Below are positions 14,530 through 21,019 of a stretch of 30,086 nucleotides of DNA, piece by piece. The position numbers and the translations under genes were made by a program. Origin of the DNA: a virus; IMG/VR virus record IMGVR_UViG_3300044811_000028, positions 1 to 30,086 of that record. One strand, 5' to 3'. Position 1 is the stretch's first letter. Every line of letters starts with the position of its first letter. Under the pieces are notes generated by a model. That model was not told the DNA's origin. It searched no databases and saw nothing but the letters and a program-made list of their open reading frames with translations.

Positions 14530-15218
14530 AATATTAGTCCATCCATATATTTTGCTACCTCTGGTTGAAAACGTAAATGATATTTCATCTTATCAGGAGT
14601 ATTACCTCCTCCTGAGTGGTAAATCATAAGTTGTGTTTCTCCAATCATTACCTTATCATCAACCATTTTAGCCTCAATCCAGCGTGATTTTGCAGCTTCT
14701 CCATAGACCTTCTGCATCGTATCAAAACACTTTACTTGATAGTTATGGTAGTCAGAACAGAGAATATTGAGTAAATCTTGTTCTCTGAATTGATAGGTGT
14801 TGAAATGAGGTGACATACAGAGCCTTAGCCAATGATCAGCAAACGCTTTGGATTTCATCACCACAAGCCCGTTATTGAAGTAGGGGGCGATATCCCATAA
14901 TTGAATCTTGTATGAAGCATCATTAAGAACCACCCCAACATCATAGGCATCCGTATCATCGATAATCTCAGTTAACGGAGCGAGTATTATTTGATCTGCA
15001 TCGGCTCCAATGACTGTCTCATATTCTTCAAGCAGTTTGGAGGCAATCAAAGGCTTTGCTCGGTACCAGAAGTTAGGATCACCTGATTGATTATCATACC
15101 GAAGAAGGGGCAGGTTTTCCTCGCTATGGAATTTACGAAGGGATTTCTCAAACATCGTAAAATAACGATCATTATTCGCATCTGCTGGTACAAAGATACA
15201 TATTTTCTTTTTAGCCAT
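14526..15218 (-). CDS. GT-A type glycosyltransferase-like protein, 230 aa
   Basis: The protein has an N-terminal Rossmann-like strand (KKKICIFVPADAN), a central TVIGADADQIIL motif (DxD-type, about residues 69-80) expected to bind the metal and NDP-sugar, then VGVVLNDASY, YFNNGLVVMKS and FREQDLLNIL. A late IYHSGGGN segment could be the metal-binding His end. This order is typical of GT-A nucleotide-sugar transferases such as GT8-like enzymes. The donor and acceptor cannot be told. A strong TAGGAGGAG ribosome site precedes the ATG, and it overlaps the HNH gene downstream by ATGA. Confidence 0.75.
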   Translation of the reverse strand: MAKKKICIFVPADANNDRYFTMFEKSLRKFHSEENLPLLRYDNQSGDPNFWYRAKPLIASKLLEEYETVIGADADQIILAPLTEIIDDTDAYDVGVVLNDASYKIQLWDIAPYFNNGLVVMKSKAFADHWLRLCMSPHFNTYQFREQDLLNILCSDYHNYQVKCFDTMQKVYGEAAKSRWIEAKMVDDKVMIGETQLMIYHSGGGNTPDKMKYHLRFQPEVAKYMDGLIL

Positions 15219-15381
15219 TGATGAAATCTCCTCCTAAAAACTCGATATTCTTAATCGTATAATCTTCTTTAGAAAACTTCTTCTTGTACCACTGTGCAAA
15301 TGCCTTCGTTGCTGCCTCAAAATTCTCTGCGGCAACAAAAAGAATTCCCATATCGTTATATTGTACTTTGTATAGTTTCAT
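15211..15381 (-). CDS. Small protein of the glycan cassette, 56 aa
   Basis: The ATG at 15381 lies inside the 3' end of the acetyltransferase gene, and the TAA overlaps the next glycosyltransferase start by 8 bp. The peptide begins MKLYKVQYNDMGILFVAAEN and continues with FEAATKAFAQWYKKKFSKED and a strand IKNIEFLGGDF. The beta-alpha-beta pattern looks like a compact folded domain. No family is recognised. Tight overlap on both sides and sensible codon content support it as real. Confidence 0.62.
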   Translation of the reverse strand: MKLYKVQYNDMGILFVAAENFEAATKAFAQWYKKKFSKEDYTIKNIEFLGGDFING

Positions 15382-15838
15382 ATTTTGTTAAGAAGGTATC
15401 AATATCCTTCATTTCCTCTAACCGTTGCAATACCTCTTCTTTTGACCACCACCACCAACTAATCTTCTCAAGTTTTGCAATCTGTTCAGGAGTAAATCGA
15501 ATCCTCGTAATCTGTTGTGGATTCCCAACAACCACAGCATAAGCAGGTACGTCTTTTGCTATTACGGCTCCTGTGCCAATAATAGCTCCTGTACCGATTG
15601 TTATCCCATCAAGTATCCGTACACCTTCGCCTATCCAGACATCATGCCCTATTGTGATAAGCTTTGCATCATTTGTTTGATCATAATTTGTCGTATAAAC
15701 ACATGCATGATTCACTGCTGCTAGATGCGTACCGCTTGAATGAAATTTAACATCTGCACCTATTGAAACGAAATTCCCCACCTTCACATTTAATGGTAAT
15801 GGTGTCAGTGTGTACGACGTCGGATTAATCTCAATCAC
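15356..15838 (-). CDS. Left-handed beta-helix (hexapeptide) acetyltransferase, 160 aa
   Basis: Hexapeptide repeats run through residues 15-105: VKVGNFVSIGADVKF, ITIGHDVWIGEGVRI, ITIGTGAIIGTGAVI, then the exit motif KDVPAYAVVVGNPQQI seen in CatB/NodL/sugar O-acetyltransferases. A Trp-rich helix (ISWWWWSKEE) follows. These enzymes use acetyl-CoA and trimerise. Sugar or xenobiotic acceptors are known, and a surface-glycan sugar is the likely acceptor here given the neighbours. The GTG start overlaps the FkbM stop (GTGA). Confidence 0.87.
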   Translation of the reverse strand: MIEINPTSYTLTPLPLNVKVGNFVSIGADVKFHSSGTHLAAVNHACVYTTNYDQTNDAKLITIGHDVWIGEGVRILDGITIGTGAIIGTGAVIAKDVPAYAVVVGNPQQITRIRFTPEQIAKLEKISWWWWSKEEVLQRLEEMKDIDTFLTKYETIQSTI

Positions 15839-16509
15839 ACTTTCTTCCTTCTTGCAATAATAAGCGTTGCATCGTGTGGGACTAGTTGTACTTCATAGCC
15901 ATTCATTTTGAGCGCATCAGTGATTTGATTAGGATTACGCCCAGAGTAAGAATGTATCTCGCAAACAACAATATCAATTTTAGAAGCGACATTAGCAAAC
16001 GAATCTCCACAAAGTATCTCATACTCAACACCTTCAACATCAAGTTTTAAAAGATCAACATGCTCAATGTTCTGTTCCTTCATGAAGGTATCTAACCGCT
16101 TAAGTGGGACGGTTTCTTTACCCGTTATTTTAAGATTTGCGTTCTCCAAGTTGCCATATAACGAGTCCATTGTACGATTGGTATATTGATAGAATTCACT
16201 CTCACCATCTTTATTTGAGAGCGCAAACTGGAAGGGCTTAACATTGGTGATCTTGTTATAGTCAAGCATGTAATTTAAGACTTCAAAGTGGCGGGAAGAG
16301 GGTTCTATGGAGAGGACTTTTTCAAAACGTGAAGAGAAATAATAAGAAGCTAATCCGAGGTTTGCACCTGCATCGATGACAACGGTCCCCTCCTTTTTCT
16401 CAGGGATTACTGGATTGAATAAACCTGTTTTGTAGATTTCCTCAAAAATATGGCCCCAGCAATTTGAGTCAAGAGGCGGCCTGAAAAATAGTCCTTGTAT
16501 TTGATCCAT
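15835..16509 (-). CDS. FkbM-family SAM-dependent methyltransferase, 224 aa
   Basis: The SAM-binding motif VVIDAGANLGLASYYF lies at about 43-58, followed by VLSIEPSSRHF and the FkbM motifs LKLDVEGVEYEIL and VVCEIHS. FkbM enzymes methylate sugar or other hydroxyl groups, and several act on surface polysaccharides. It is the first gene after the direct-repeat/stem element at 16510-16572. It overlaps the acetyltransferase, so sugar acetylation and methylation may be coordinated. Confidence 0.85.
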   Translation of the reverse strand: MDQIQGLFFRPPLDSNCWGHIFEEIYKTGLFNPVIPEKKEGTVVIDAGANLGLASYYFSSRFEKVLSIEPSSRHFEVLNYMLDYNKITNVKPFQFALSNKDGESEFYQYTNRTMDSLYGNLENANLKITGKETVPLKRLDTFMKEQNIEHVDLLKLDVEGVEYEILCGDSFANVASKIDIVVCEIHSYSGRNPNQITDALKMNGYEVQLVPHDATLIIARRKKV

Positions 16510-16591
16510 AATACTTCACTTCAGGGGGAATCAAGGCGTGAAGTGACCTCTATCCCCCTGAATACTTCACTTAATTACACAGAGTATATCA
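16510..16591 (-). promoter_or_regulatory. Extended -10 promoter and direct-repeat/stem-loop leader before the glycan cassette
   Basis: TGATATACT (minus strand, extended -10, hexamer 16588-16583) has no good -35. Downstream, a 12-bp perfect direct repeat (plus-strand AATACTTCACTT, 16510-16521 and 16561-16572) flanks a 10-bp stem (TTCAGGGGGA 16520-16529 with TCCCCCTGAA 16553-16562). A third, inverted GTGAAGTGA lies in the loop. The inner repeat copy abuts the ATG. There is no T run, so this is not a standard terminator. It may be an operator, an RNA switch or a small mobile relic. Confidence 0.6.
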
Positions 16592-16610
16592 CATTTATGT
16601 GACTACTATA

Positions 16611-17327
16611 CTAGGTTCTTTGCGGTAAATTCGCTACTAAACCTATATTCTCTGAGTTAAATGTTGGACGTACCCATGCGGTAATCGCCATAGTACCCGT
16701 AGTTTGCGGTACAGGTAATAGAATTGAACTATTTGCTACGTTTATAAACGCTGCGATAGTTCCTCCATTAACAGTAACACCACCAGTTCCAGCATTGACA
16801 CTAAGCATCTTAAGATCAGTTGTTCCTCCTACTTTAAAAGGAAGACCAAACTGAGCTGTAGTACCTGTGGTACCAAGTCCCAGCCTTGCTGTTCCATTTC
16901 CGACAGCAGTTCCAAAGGTAAGCGTACCTGAGGTAATCTGTGCAAATATTTTAGTACCGACAGCAGTACCGCCGTTATCAGCAGAACCGAATCCAAAGGT
17001 TTCAGTAACAACTGAACCAAACTGGTCACGTCCTGTTGCTGAAGCGGTTCCTGCCATACCTGTAGCTGACCCTGCAATAGCAAATTCAGCATTTCTAGGC
17101 CAGTCTGCAATAGCATTTATTATTACTAATCCTCCTGCTGCTGCGGTTCCTGCTACTGCCCAAGTTCCAAACCACTTAGATGCTGTAAGCGTATTTGGAT
17201 TGACGATAGTTACTACTTCGTAACGATCAATCTCATCCGGCGTTACCGCCAATATTGGTGTTGGATTTGCGGCTCCCGCAGTTGATGTGGTTCGTAAACC
17301 AAAAATATCTCTTTTTAATCCTGACAT
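16611..17327 (-). CDS. Beta-rich capsid-associated virion protein, 238 aa
   Basis: I chose ATG 17327 (MSGLKRDIFGLRTTS) because an AAGGGGGTG ribosome site lies about 10 bases upstream. The longer frame would use that region as code. The protein is Gly/Thr/Ala-rich with strand repeats. Motifs such as DWPRNAEF, GRDQFGSVVTETFGFG, GTAVGTKIFAQITSG and LKMLSVNAGTG resemble a family of phage head-associated proteins near the major capsid gene. A decoration or head-fibre role is likely but inferred. Confidence 0.6.
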   Translation of the reverse strand: MSGLKRDIFGLRTTSTAGAANPTPILAVTPDEIDRYEVVTIVNPNTLTASKWFGTWAVAGTAAAGGLVIINAIADWPRNAEFAIAGSATGMAGTASATGRDQFGSVVTETFGFGSADNGGTAVGTKIFAQITSGTLTFGTAVGNGTARLGLGTTGTTAQFGLPFKVGGTTDLKMLSVNAGTGGVTVNGGTIAAFINVANSSILLPVPQTTGTMAITAWVRPTFNSENIGLVANLPQRT

Positions 17328-17334
17328 AATATAA

Positions 17335-17466
17335 TTACACCCCCTTTTGAGACAACCATCTACCAAGAATTACCCGTTGCCTAACAGAAATTCCTATTTC
17401 ATTACATAGTCTTTTAAAAGACATTTGTGTTGTTCGTTTCTTCGGATGTTTGTTGTTTCGTGCCAC
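17335..17466 (-). CDS. Small basic protein, 43 aa, GTG start
   Basis: The frame starts at GTG 17466, two bases after the upstream stop (TAA 17470-17468), and ends at TAA 17337-17335, eight bases before the next ATG. The peptide begins with a Lys/Arg-rich tail (ARNNKHPKKRTTQMSF) and then a helical part (KRLCNEIGISVRQRVILGRW). It may bind nucleic acid. No family is recognised. Filling the gap between two coupled genes supports it. Confidence 0.5.
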   Translation of the reverse strand: MARNNKHPKKRTTQMSFKRLCNEIGISVRQRVILGRWLSQKGV

Positions 17467-17467
17467 A

Positions 17468-17809
17468 TTAGAAATTAGGTATAACAAGTTTTCCTGAACT
17501 ATCGTAAATCGTCATCTTTGACATGAGTTCTCGTCTAATATCATCCCCTCTAAGAAAGGTTAGGTACTTCTTGTCAAAATACCTATCAATTGCATATCCT
17601 GGATTCTTCTCAGCTTTTCGCAAATAAGAGACAACGGCATCAGAACGCTCCATATAGGCATCACGAAACTCAGTACCCTTTTTCTTTATCATCTCATTTT
17701 GTTTTTGTATTGATCTTTTAATAATCGCTTTATTTCGAGCAGGAGAAAAGTTTGCATCAGGTATATGCAAATAATATTTCCTATCATCTAATTCACTAAA
17801 TGTGTCCAT
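17468..17809 (-). CDS. Charged hypothetical protein, 113 aa
   Basis: The sequence is hydrophilic and helical (for example NKAIIKRSIQKQNEMIKKKG, then SDAVVSYLRKAEKNPG), with a beta-like end (MTIYDSSGKLVIPNF). No known motif is seen. The start lies two bases after the tRNA-like fold at 17812-17853 and has no SD; the fold may influence translation. It lies directly downstream of the major capsid gene, so it may be a head-related minor protein. I do not recognise a family. Confidence 0.5.
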   Translation of the reverse strand: MDTFSELDDRKYYLHIPDANFSPARNKAIIKRSIQKQNEMIKKKGTEFRDAYMERSDAVVSYLRKAEKNPGYAIDRYFDKKYLTFLRGDDIRRELMSKMTIYDSSGKLVIPNF

Positions 17810-17811
17810 GA

Positions 17812-17853
17812 AGACAAGGTGAGACTCGAACTCACCCCTGTACCATATTGTCT
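17812..17853 (-). ncRNA. tRNA-like acceptor/T-arm fold in the capsid-to-downstream intergenic region
   Basis: The minus strand forms AGACAA (17853-17848), an 11-base bulge, then GGTGAG-TTCGAGT-CTCACC (17836-17818) and TTGTCT (17817-17812). The T-loop TTCGAGT fits the TTCRANN tRNA rule. The two stems (6+6) give the 12 bp of a tRNA acceptor/T-arm. D and anticodon arms are missing and no CCA is coded. It could be a tRNA mimic, a relic of a tRNA or an attachment site, or a chance hairpin. Confidence 0.45.
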
Positions 17854-17857
17854 ATTC

Positions 17858-17889
17858 GTGGTTTCTTTTCTCAGATTAGGTGAAACCAC
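17858..17889 (-). promoter_or_regulatory. Eight-bp perfect hairpin after the major capsid gene
   Basis: GTGGTTTC (17889-17882) pairs with GAAACCAC (17865-17858) over a 16-base loop, starting about 10 bases after the capsid stop. There is no T run after it, so it is not a standard intrinsic terminator. It may protect the 3' end of capsid messages or act as a processing site. Confidence 0.5.
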
Positions 17890-17899
17890 AACTAAAAGC

Positions 17900-19177
17900 C
17901 TATTTCGTTTTCTGAGTTTGACGCGCGTTAGCTGCTGGAGCCATACACATAAGTTCTAGAAACCATGCCATTTCAGCCTGGTATTGAATCTTATTTGAAA
18001 GCCTGAGCAGTGATCCACCGTTAGGATCTTCGAGCCAACCAAGGTCAGATACCTGACAGATTGTCCATGAATCCAAATTAAGGATCACAAACTCACCATC
18101 TGGTACTTGATAATCGAGGAAAACCCCGACTCTCCCTGCACCTGCTGCAAATTCAAGACCTGTCCAACCACCCAACAAATCAGTTTCATTAACTGATCGT
18201 CTCATAGCTGTCAGAAGATCACCATACTTCGTGTAAAGTGAAATGTTCATGAAAATTGCGTATTGATCGCCCATTTGAGCGTACTTTCGAGCCTGTCCAT
18301 ATGCTTGCTCCATACGAGATAGAGTCAAGGATTCTGAAGCAGAGCCGAACTGAGGAGTCCACCCGGTTTGTGACCGAGCAACACCTGCATACTGTGCAGT
18401 ACCTGTCGTTGACGAGAGAGCTGCGCGGATACCTGTTAGTTCTTTACCAACCAACTTATTACCTGAACCATCTACCAAATAGATAGAATCATTCGCGGCA
18501 ATTGCTGGGTTTCCAGTAACTACAATTGAACCCACTGCGAGCCCATTACCTGAACCGTCAGTAATACTGGTGATTGTTCCAAGTGCTGTACCTGGAGAAC
18601 CAACAGCAATAATCATCCCTGGTGCTAGGAATTCAACAGGTGAAATATCACCGTTGACTGTTCCATAGTTATCAATGGATACACCATCGTCCAAGTTAGC
18701 GTCACGAGGCATCAGAGAAGCTGTACCAGCTCCGACTGAACCTGATGTACTGTTAACCTGTGCGATAATACCTGATCCATCACCATAGATCTGACGATTA
18801 GCAGAACGTGCAAAATCTGAAGCTAGAGCCTCTGCCTGATAGGTCAGCGCGTTGACGACTGAACTGGTAGAGCTTTTAGTTGCATCAATTGCGAGTTTTG
18901 AAATATCAAAAGCCCCTGTCATTATTTTAGTAGTAACAGATGCTTGAGAAATTCCTGCTGTTCCTGAAACAGTTGAAGACGCATCTGTTGAAAGATTCGT
19001 CACACCTCCGTGTCGACTGTTACGAAGTGGCGTATAAAACGTACTGTTAAGATACGTCACACCCGCATTTCGTTTCAATTGATCAAGTAAGATTGTCTGT
19101 TTAGGAAAATTGTCACGCACATACGGCAACAAAATGTTGTGTAATGCGTTTGACACATCGCTAAGTAAAAAAGCCAT
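17900..19177 (-). CDS. Major capsid protein, HK97-fold type, 425 aa
   Basis: The N-terminal arm (SNALHNILLPYVRDNFPKQT) is followed by a beta-rich E-loop-like region, TFYTPLRNSRHGGVTNLSTD. Helical spine and A-domain-like segments come later (LTLSRMEQAYGQARKYAQMG, IFMNISLYTKYGDLLTAMRR, then GRVGVFLDYQVPDGEFVILN). The protein ends with LSNKIQYQAEMAWFLELMCM. This pattern and length fit HK97-fold capsid proteins. It lies directly after the scaffold gene in the usual portal-scaffold-capsid order. Residues 175-265 are an inserted Gly-rich beta region (GTITSITDGSGNGLAVGSIV) that may be an I-domain-like addition. A GGAGAAGGGTGGG ribosome site precedes the ATG. Confidence 0.82.
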   Translation of the reverse strand: MAFLLSDVSNALHNILLPYVRDNFPKQTILLDQLKRNAGVTYLNSTFYTPLRNSRHGGVTNLSTDASSTVSGTAGISQASVTTKIMTGAFDISKLAIDATKSSTSSVVNALTYQAEALASDFARSANRQIYGDGSGIIAQVNSTSGSVGAGTASLMPRDANLDDGVSIDNYGTVNGDISPVEFLAPGMIIAVGSPGTALGTITSITDGSGNGLAVGSIVVTGNPAIAANDSIYLVDGSGNKLVGKELTGIRAALSSTTGTAQYAGVARSQTGWTPQFGSASESLTLSRMEQAYGQARKYAQMGDQYAIFMNISLYTKYGDLLTAMRRSVNETDLLGGWTGLEFAAGAGRVGVFLDYQVPDGEFVILNLDSWTICQVSDLGWLEDPNGGSLLRLSNKIQYQAEMAWFLELMCMAPAANARQTQKTK

Positions 19178-19204
19178 TATAAATCACCCACCCTTCTCCA
19201 AATA

Positions 19205-19894
19205 TTATTCTCTCCCTAGTGCCGAAGCAACTAGATCATTAAGATTGGCGCGGGTTACTTTAACTGGTGCTGGCTGTTTTCCTCCTGCTTGTGATCCATG
19301 AGTCGTTGTCATCCCCTGCGGTCTGATTTCGGCTATCTTTTTTTCTTTTATTGCATCAAGCTCTGTCTCAAACATATCCTTATATGCTTTAGCAGGGTTT
19401 TTAATCCCTGTTTCAGACATATGCTGTAAGAGTTCACGCTGCGTTGTTACAGGTTGTCCATTTTCCTTTGCATCAAACATGAGACTATCAATATCTGATA
19501 ATAATTCCTTAGCTGCAAGTTCTTCTCGTACAATTGCACGAAAGTTATCTTGTCCAAAGCCCAAATCTTCAATCTGTTTACGTGCTAATGCCTTTTGTTC
19601 AGCAGTAAGCTCCATATTTGATGGTTGCTGTTGTGTTGGTTGAGTAACTTTTGCTTCAAGTTCGGCAATCTTACGCTCATAATCAGACATCTTCTGTGTT
19701 GCCTTGGTATATTCAGGCCATACACGGTCAATCTTTGTCTTATACTTCTCTTCGGCTTCCGAGGCAATCTCACCAAGACCAACAAGACGACTCAAGTCAT
19801 CCTGTGAGTATTCTTTATCACCTAATTTAAATGTTTGTGGTTCTTCTTGGATTTCCTCTTGTGGTTCCTCAAAGAAATTCTTATTATCTGCCAT
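19205..19894 (-). CDS. Capsid scaffolding protein, 229 aa
   Basis: The protein is highly charged with an acidic N-terminus (FFEEPQEEIQEEPQTF), a short KLGDKEYS motif and a coiled coil (about 45-85, YTKATQKMSDYERKIAELEA). A helical middle follows, and it ends with a basic, Gly/Thr segment (TTTHGSQAGGKQPAPVKVTR). This composition, length and position immediately upstream of the capsid gene are typical of scaffolds that guide prohead assembly. Two purine ribosome sites (AAAGGGGGTG and AAAGGA) precede the ATG, suggesting strong translation. There is no protease motif. Confidence 0.8.
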   Translation of the reverse strand: MADNKNFFEEPQEEIQEEPQTFKLGDKEYSQDDLSRLVGLGEIASEAEEKYKTKIDRVWPEYTKATQKMSDYERKIAELEAKVTQPTQQQPSNMELTAEQKALARKQIEDLGFGQDNFRAIVREELAAKELLSDIDSLMFDAKENGQPVTTQRELLQHMSETGIKNPAKAYKDMFETELDAIKEKKIAEIRPQGMTTTHGSQAGGKQPAPVKVTRANLNDLVASALGRE

Positions 19895-19954
19895 AATTTC
19901 CTTTCACCCCCTTTCCTTTTCCGTCAGTAATTAACTGCGGTAAATATCAAATGG

Positions 19955-20251
19955 TTATTTGCTCCAAATTACACCCAGTACAGGTGTGCCTGTTGCGACT
20001 GCTACCAGTCCTTTTTTAAATGGGTAATCAAGCTCTACGCTTTTATATTGATTCGTGGTAGGAAGAGGGATACTAAAGATATTGTTACCTGCTGCGGTTC
20101 CTGCTGCCGTTCGCGCATCATAAAATTCAACTGATCCGACAAACGTGCCAAGAAAAACGGTTCGTACTAAGTTACCGCCTTGATCAGAAAGAACGGTAGT
20201 TCCTGCTGTACCAATAATTGATCCGAGGTTTTGATTTACTGTATTTGCCAT
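19955..20251 (-). CDS. Small beta-rich virion protein, 98 aa, after a promoter-hairpin unit
   Basis: The sequence is Gly/Thr/Val-rich (GSIIGTAGTTVLSDQG, FLGTFVGSVEFYDARTAAGT, GLVAVATGTPVLGVIW) and reads as a compact beta sandwich. Phages often have such small proteins before the scaffold and capsid genes as head decoration or fibre tips. Its leader is the D-type hairpin at 20266-20291, and the ATG at 20251 has no SD, so initiation may rely on the folded or cleaved leader. The function is inferred. Confidence 0.55.
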   Translation of the reverse strand: MANTVNQNLGSIIGTAGTTVLSDQGGNLVRTVFLGTFVGSVEFYDARTAAGTAAGNNIFSIPLPTTNQYKSVELDYPFKKGLVAVATGTPVLGVIWSK

Positions 20252-20260
20252 TTTGACAAC

Positions 20261-20333
20261 AAAAAAAGACGCCCTCCGAAGAGATCGTCTTAATCGATAG
20301 ACAAATCATATAGGAAATATAAATTATTGTCAA
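20261..20333 (-). promoter_or_regulatory. Promoter with promoter-proximal hairpin, UUCG loop and T7 run (copy 3)
   Basis: The -35 TTGACA (20333-20328), a 17-bp spacer and the -10 TATGAT (20310-20305) are present. Then come CGATTAAGACG and a stem AAGACG/CGTCTT (20291-20266) with an inner CTC-TTCG-GAG, followed by seven T (20267-20261). The cUUCGg tetraloop makes this the most stable hairpin of the set. The predicted start site is about 10 bases before the stem. Confidence 0.8.
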
Positions 20334-21019
20334 ATCCCGACACCAAGGAGTGCTTTCCTTGCATTTGTTCCCGTTACTGCTGCTGCTAATGGTTTGAATG
20401 ATGCCACTTTCGTAGCCCAAGTAGAAGAGATTCCAAGGGTAAAGCTTCCTGTTGTTGCGGTAGCTGTTGTTTGTATCCAGTCTTCTGTTCCAATACGCTC
20501 AAGGGTCGAAGAAGTTAATTGTGTTTGTCTAATTCCAAAATTTGTTCCTGCGGTAATCGTTGTTCCATTAACGGCTGAATCAGACTCAACTGAAATAATA
20601 AGACAATTAGCAACGCTTGGCGTAATACTTGTTGAAGCAGGAGTTGCAGAAACACCTTGCCCCACATCTGTTTGATCCAGAGGTGAACTGGTAGCATTAC
20701 CTGAATATTCAGAGATTGTCATCGTATCTCCCTGATTAACATCAGGAAAGGTTACAGTAACGGTATTTGCTCCAGCTCCATTAGAAACCGCATAGAAAAT
20801 TTGTACCGTATCTCCAAGCGCAGAAACACTAGCGGCTCCTGCTTGCGACCATGAATTTAGTTTAGTGTCTGTTACACCTGACGCTGGTGAACTAGGGCCT
20901 GATGAAGAAACCTCACAAATAAGAAGGGTATTTGCCGCTACATTTGATCCATATGCTTTAACAGTAGTTGTCGAACCACCACCAGTTTGTATTGTTTCTT
21001 GAAGAAGAGAATATGCCAT
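20330..21019 (-). CDS. Beta-sandwich (Ig-like/jelly-roll) virion protein, 229 aa (paralogue-like to 11349-12038)
   Basis: The strand pattern includes VAANTLLICEVSSSG, then TDTKLNSWSQAG, VQIFYAVSNGAGANTVTVTF, TMTISEYSGNATSSPLDQTD and a C-terminal strand WATKVASFKPL. This order (early apolar strand, W-type strand, Ala/Gly-rich strand, EYSG strand) matches the 11349-12038 protein in layout and length. Such domains are common as capsid- or tail-attached decorations. It ends with a basic tail (NARKALLGVGI). The start ATG abuts the stop of the upstream gene. Confidence 0.55.
   Translation of the reverse strand: MAYSLLQETIQTGGGSTTTVKAYGSNVAANTLLICEVSSSGPSSPASGVTDTKLNSWSQAGAASVSALGDTVQIFYAVSNGAGANTVTVTFPDVNQGDTMTISEYSGNATSSPLDQTDVGQGVSATPASTSITPSVANCLIISVESDSAVNGTTITAGTNFGIRQTQLTSSTLERIGTEDWIQTTATATTGSFTLGISSTWATKVASFKPLAAAVTGTNARKALLGVGI

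Noticed and set aside
16520-16562. Intrinsic terminator before FkbM
   Set aside because: The 10-bp stem is followed by TGAAGTGAAG and not by a T run on the minus strand, so it does not fit a standard terminator.
17812-17889. A complete tRNA gene
   Set aside because: Only acceptor and T-arm pairs are present, with 11 bases between them; no D arm, anticodon arm or CCA.
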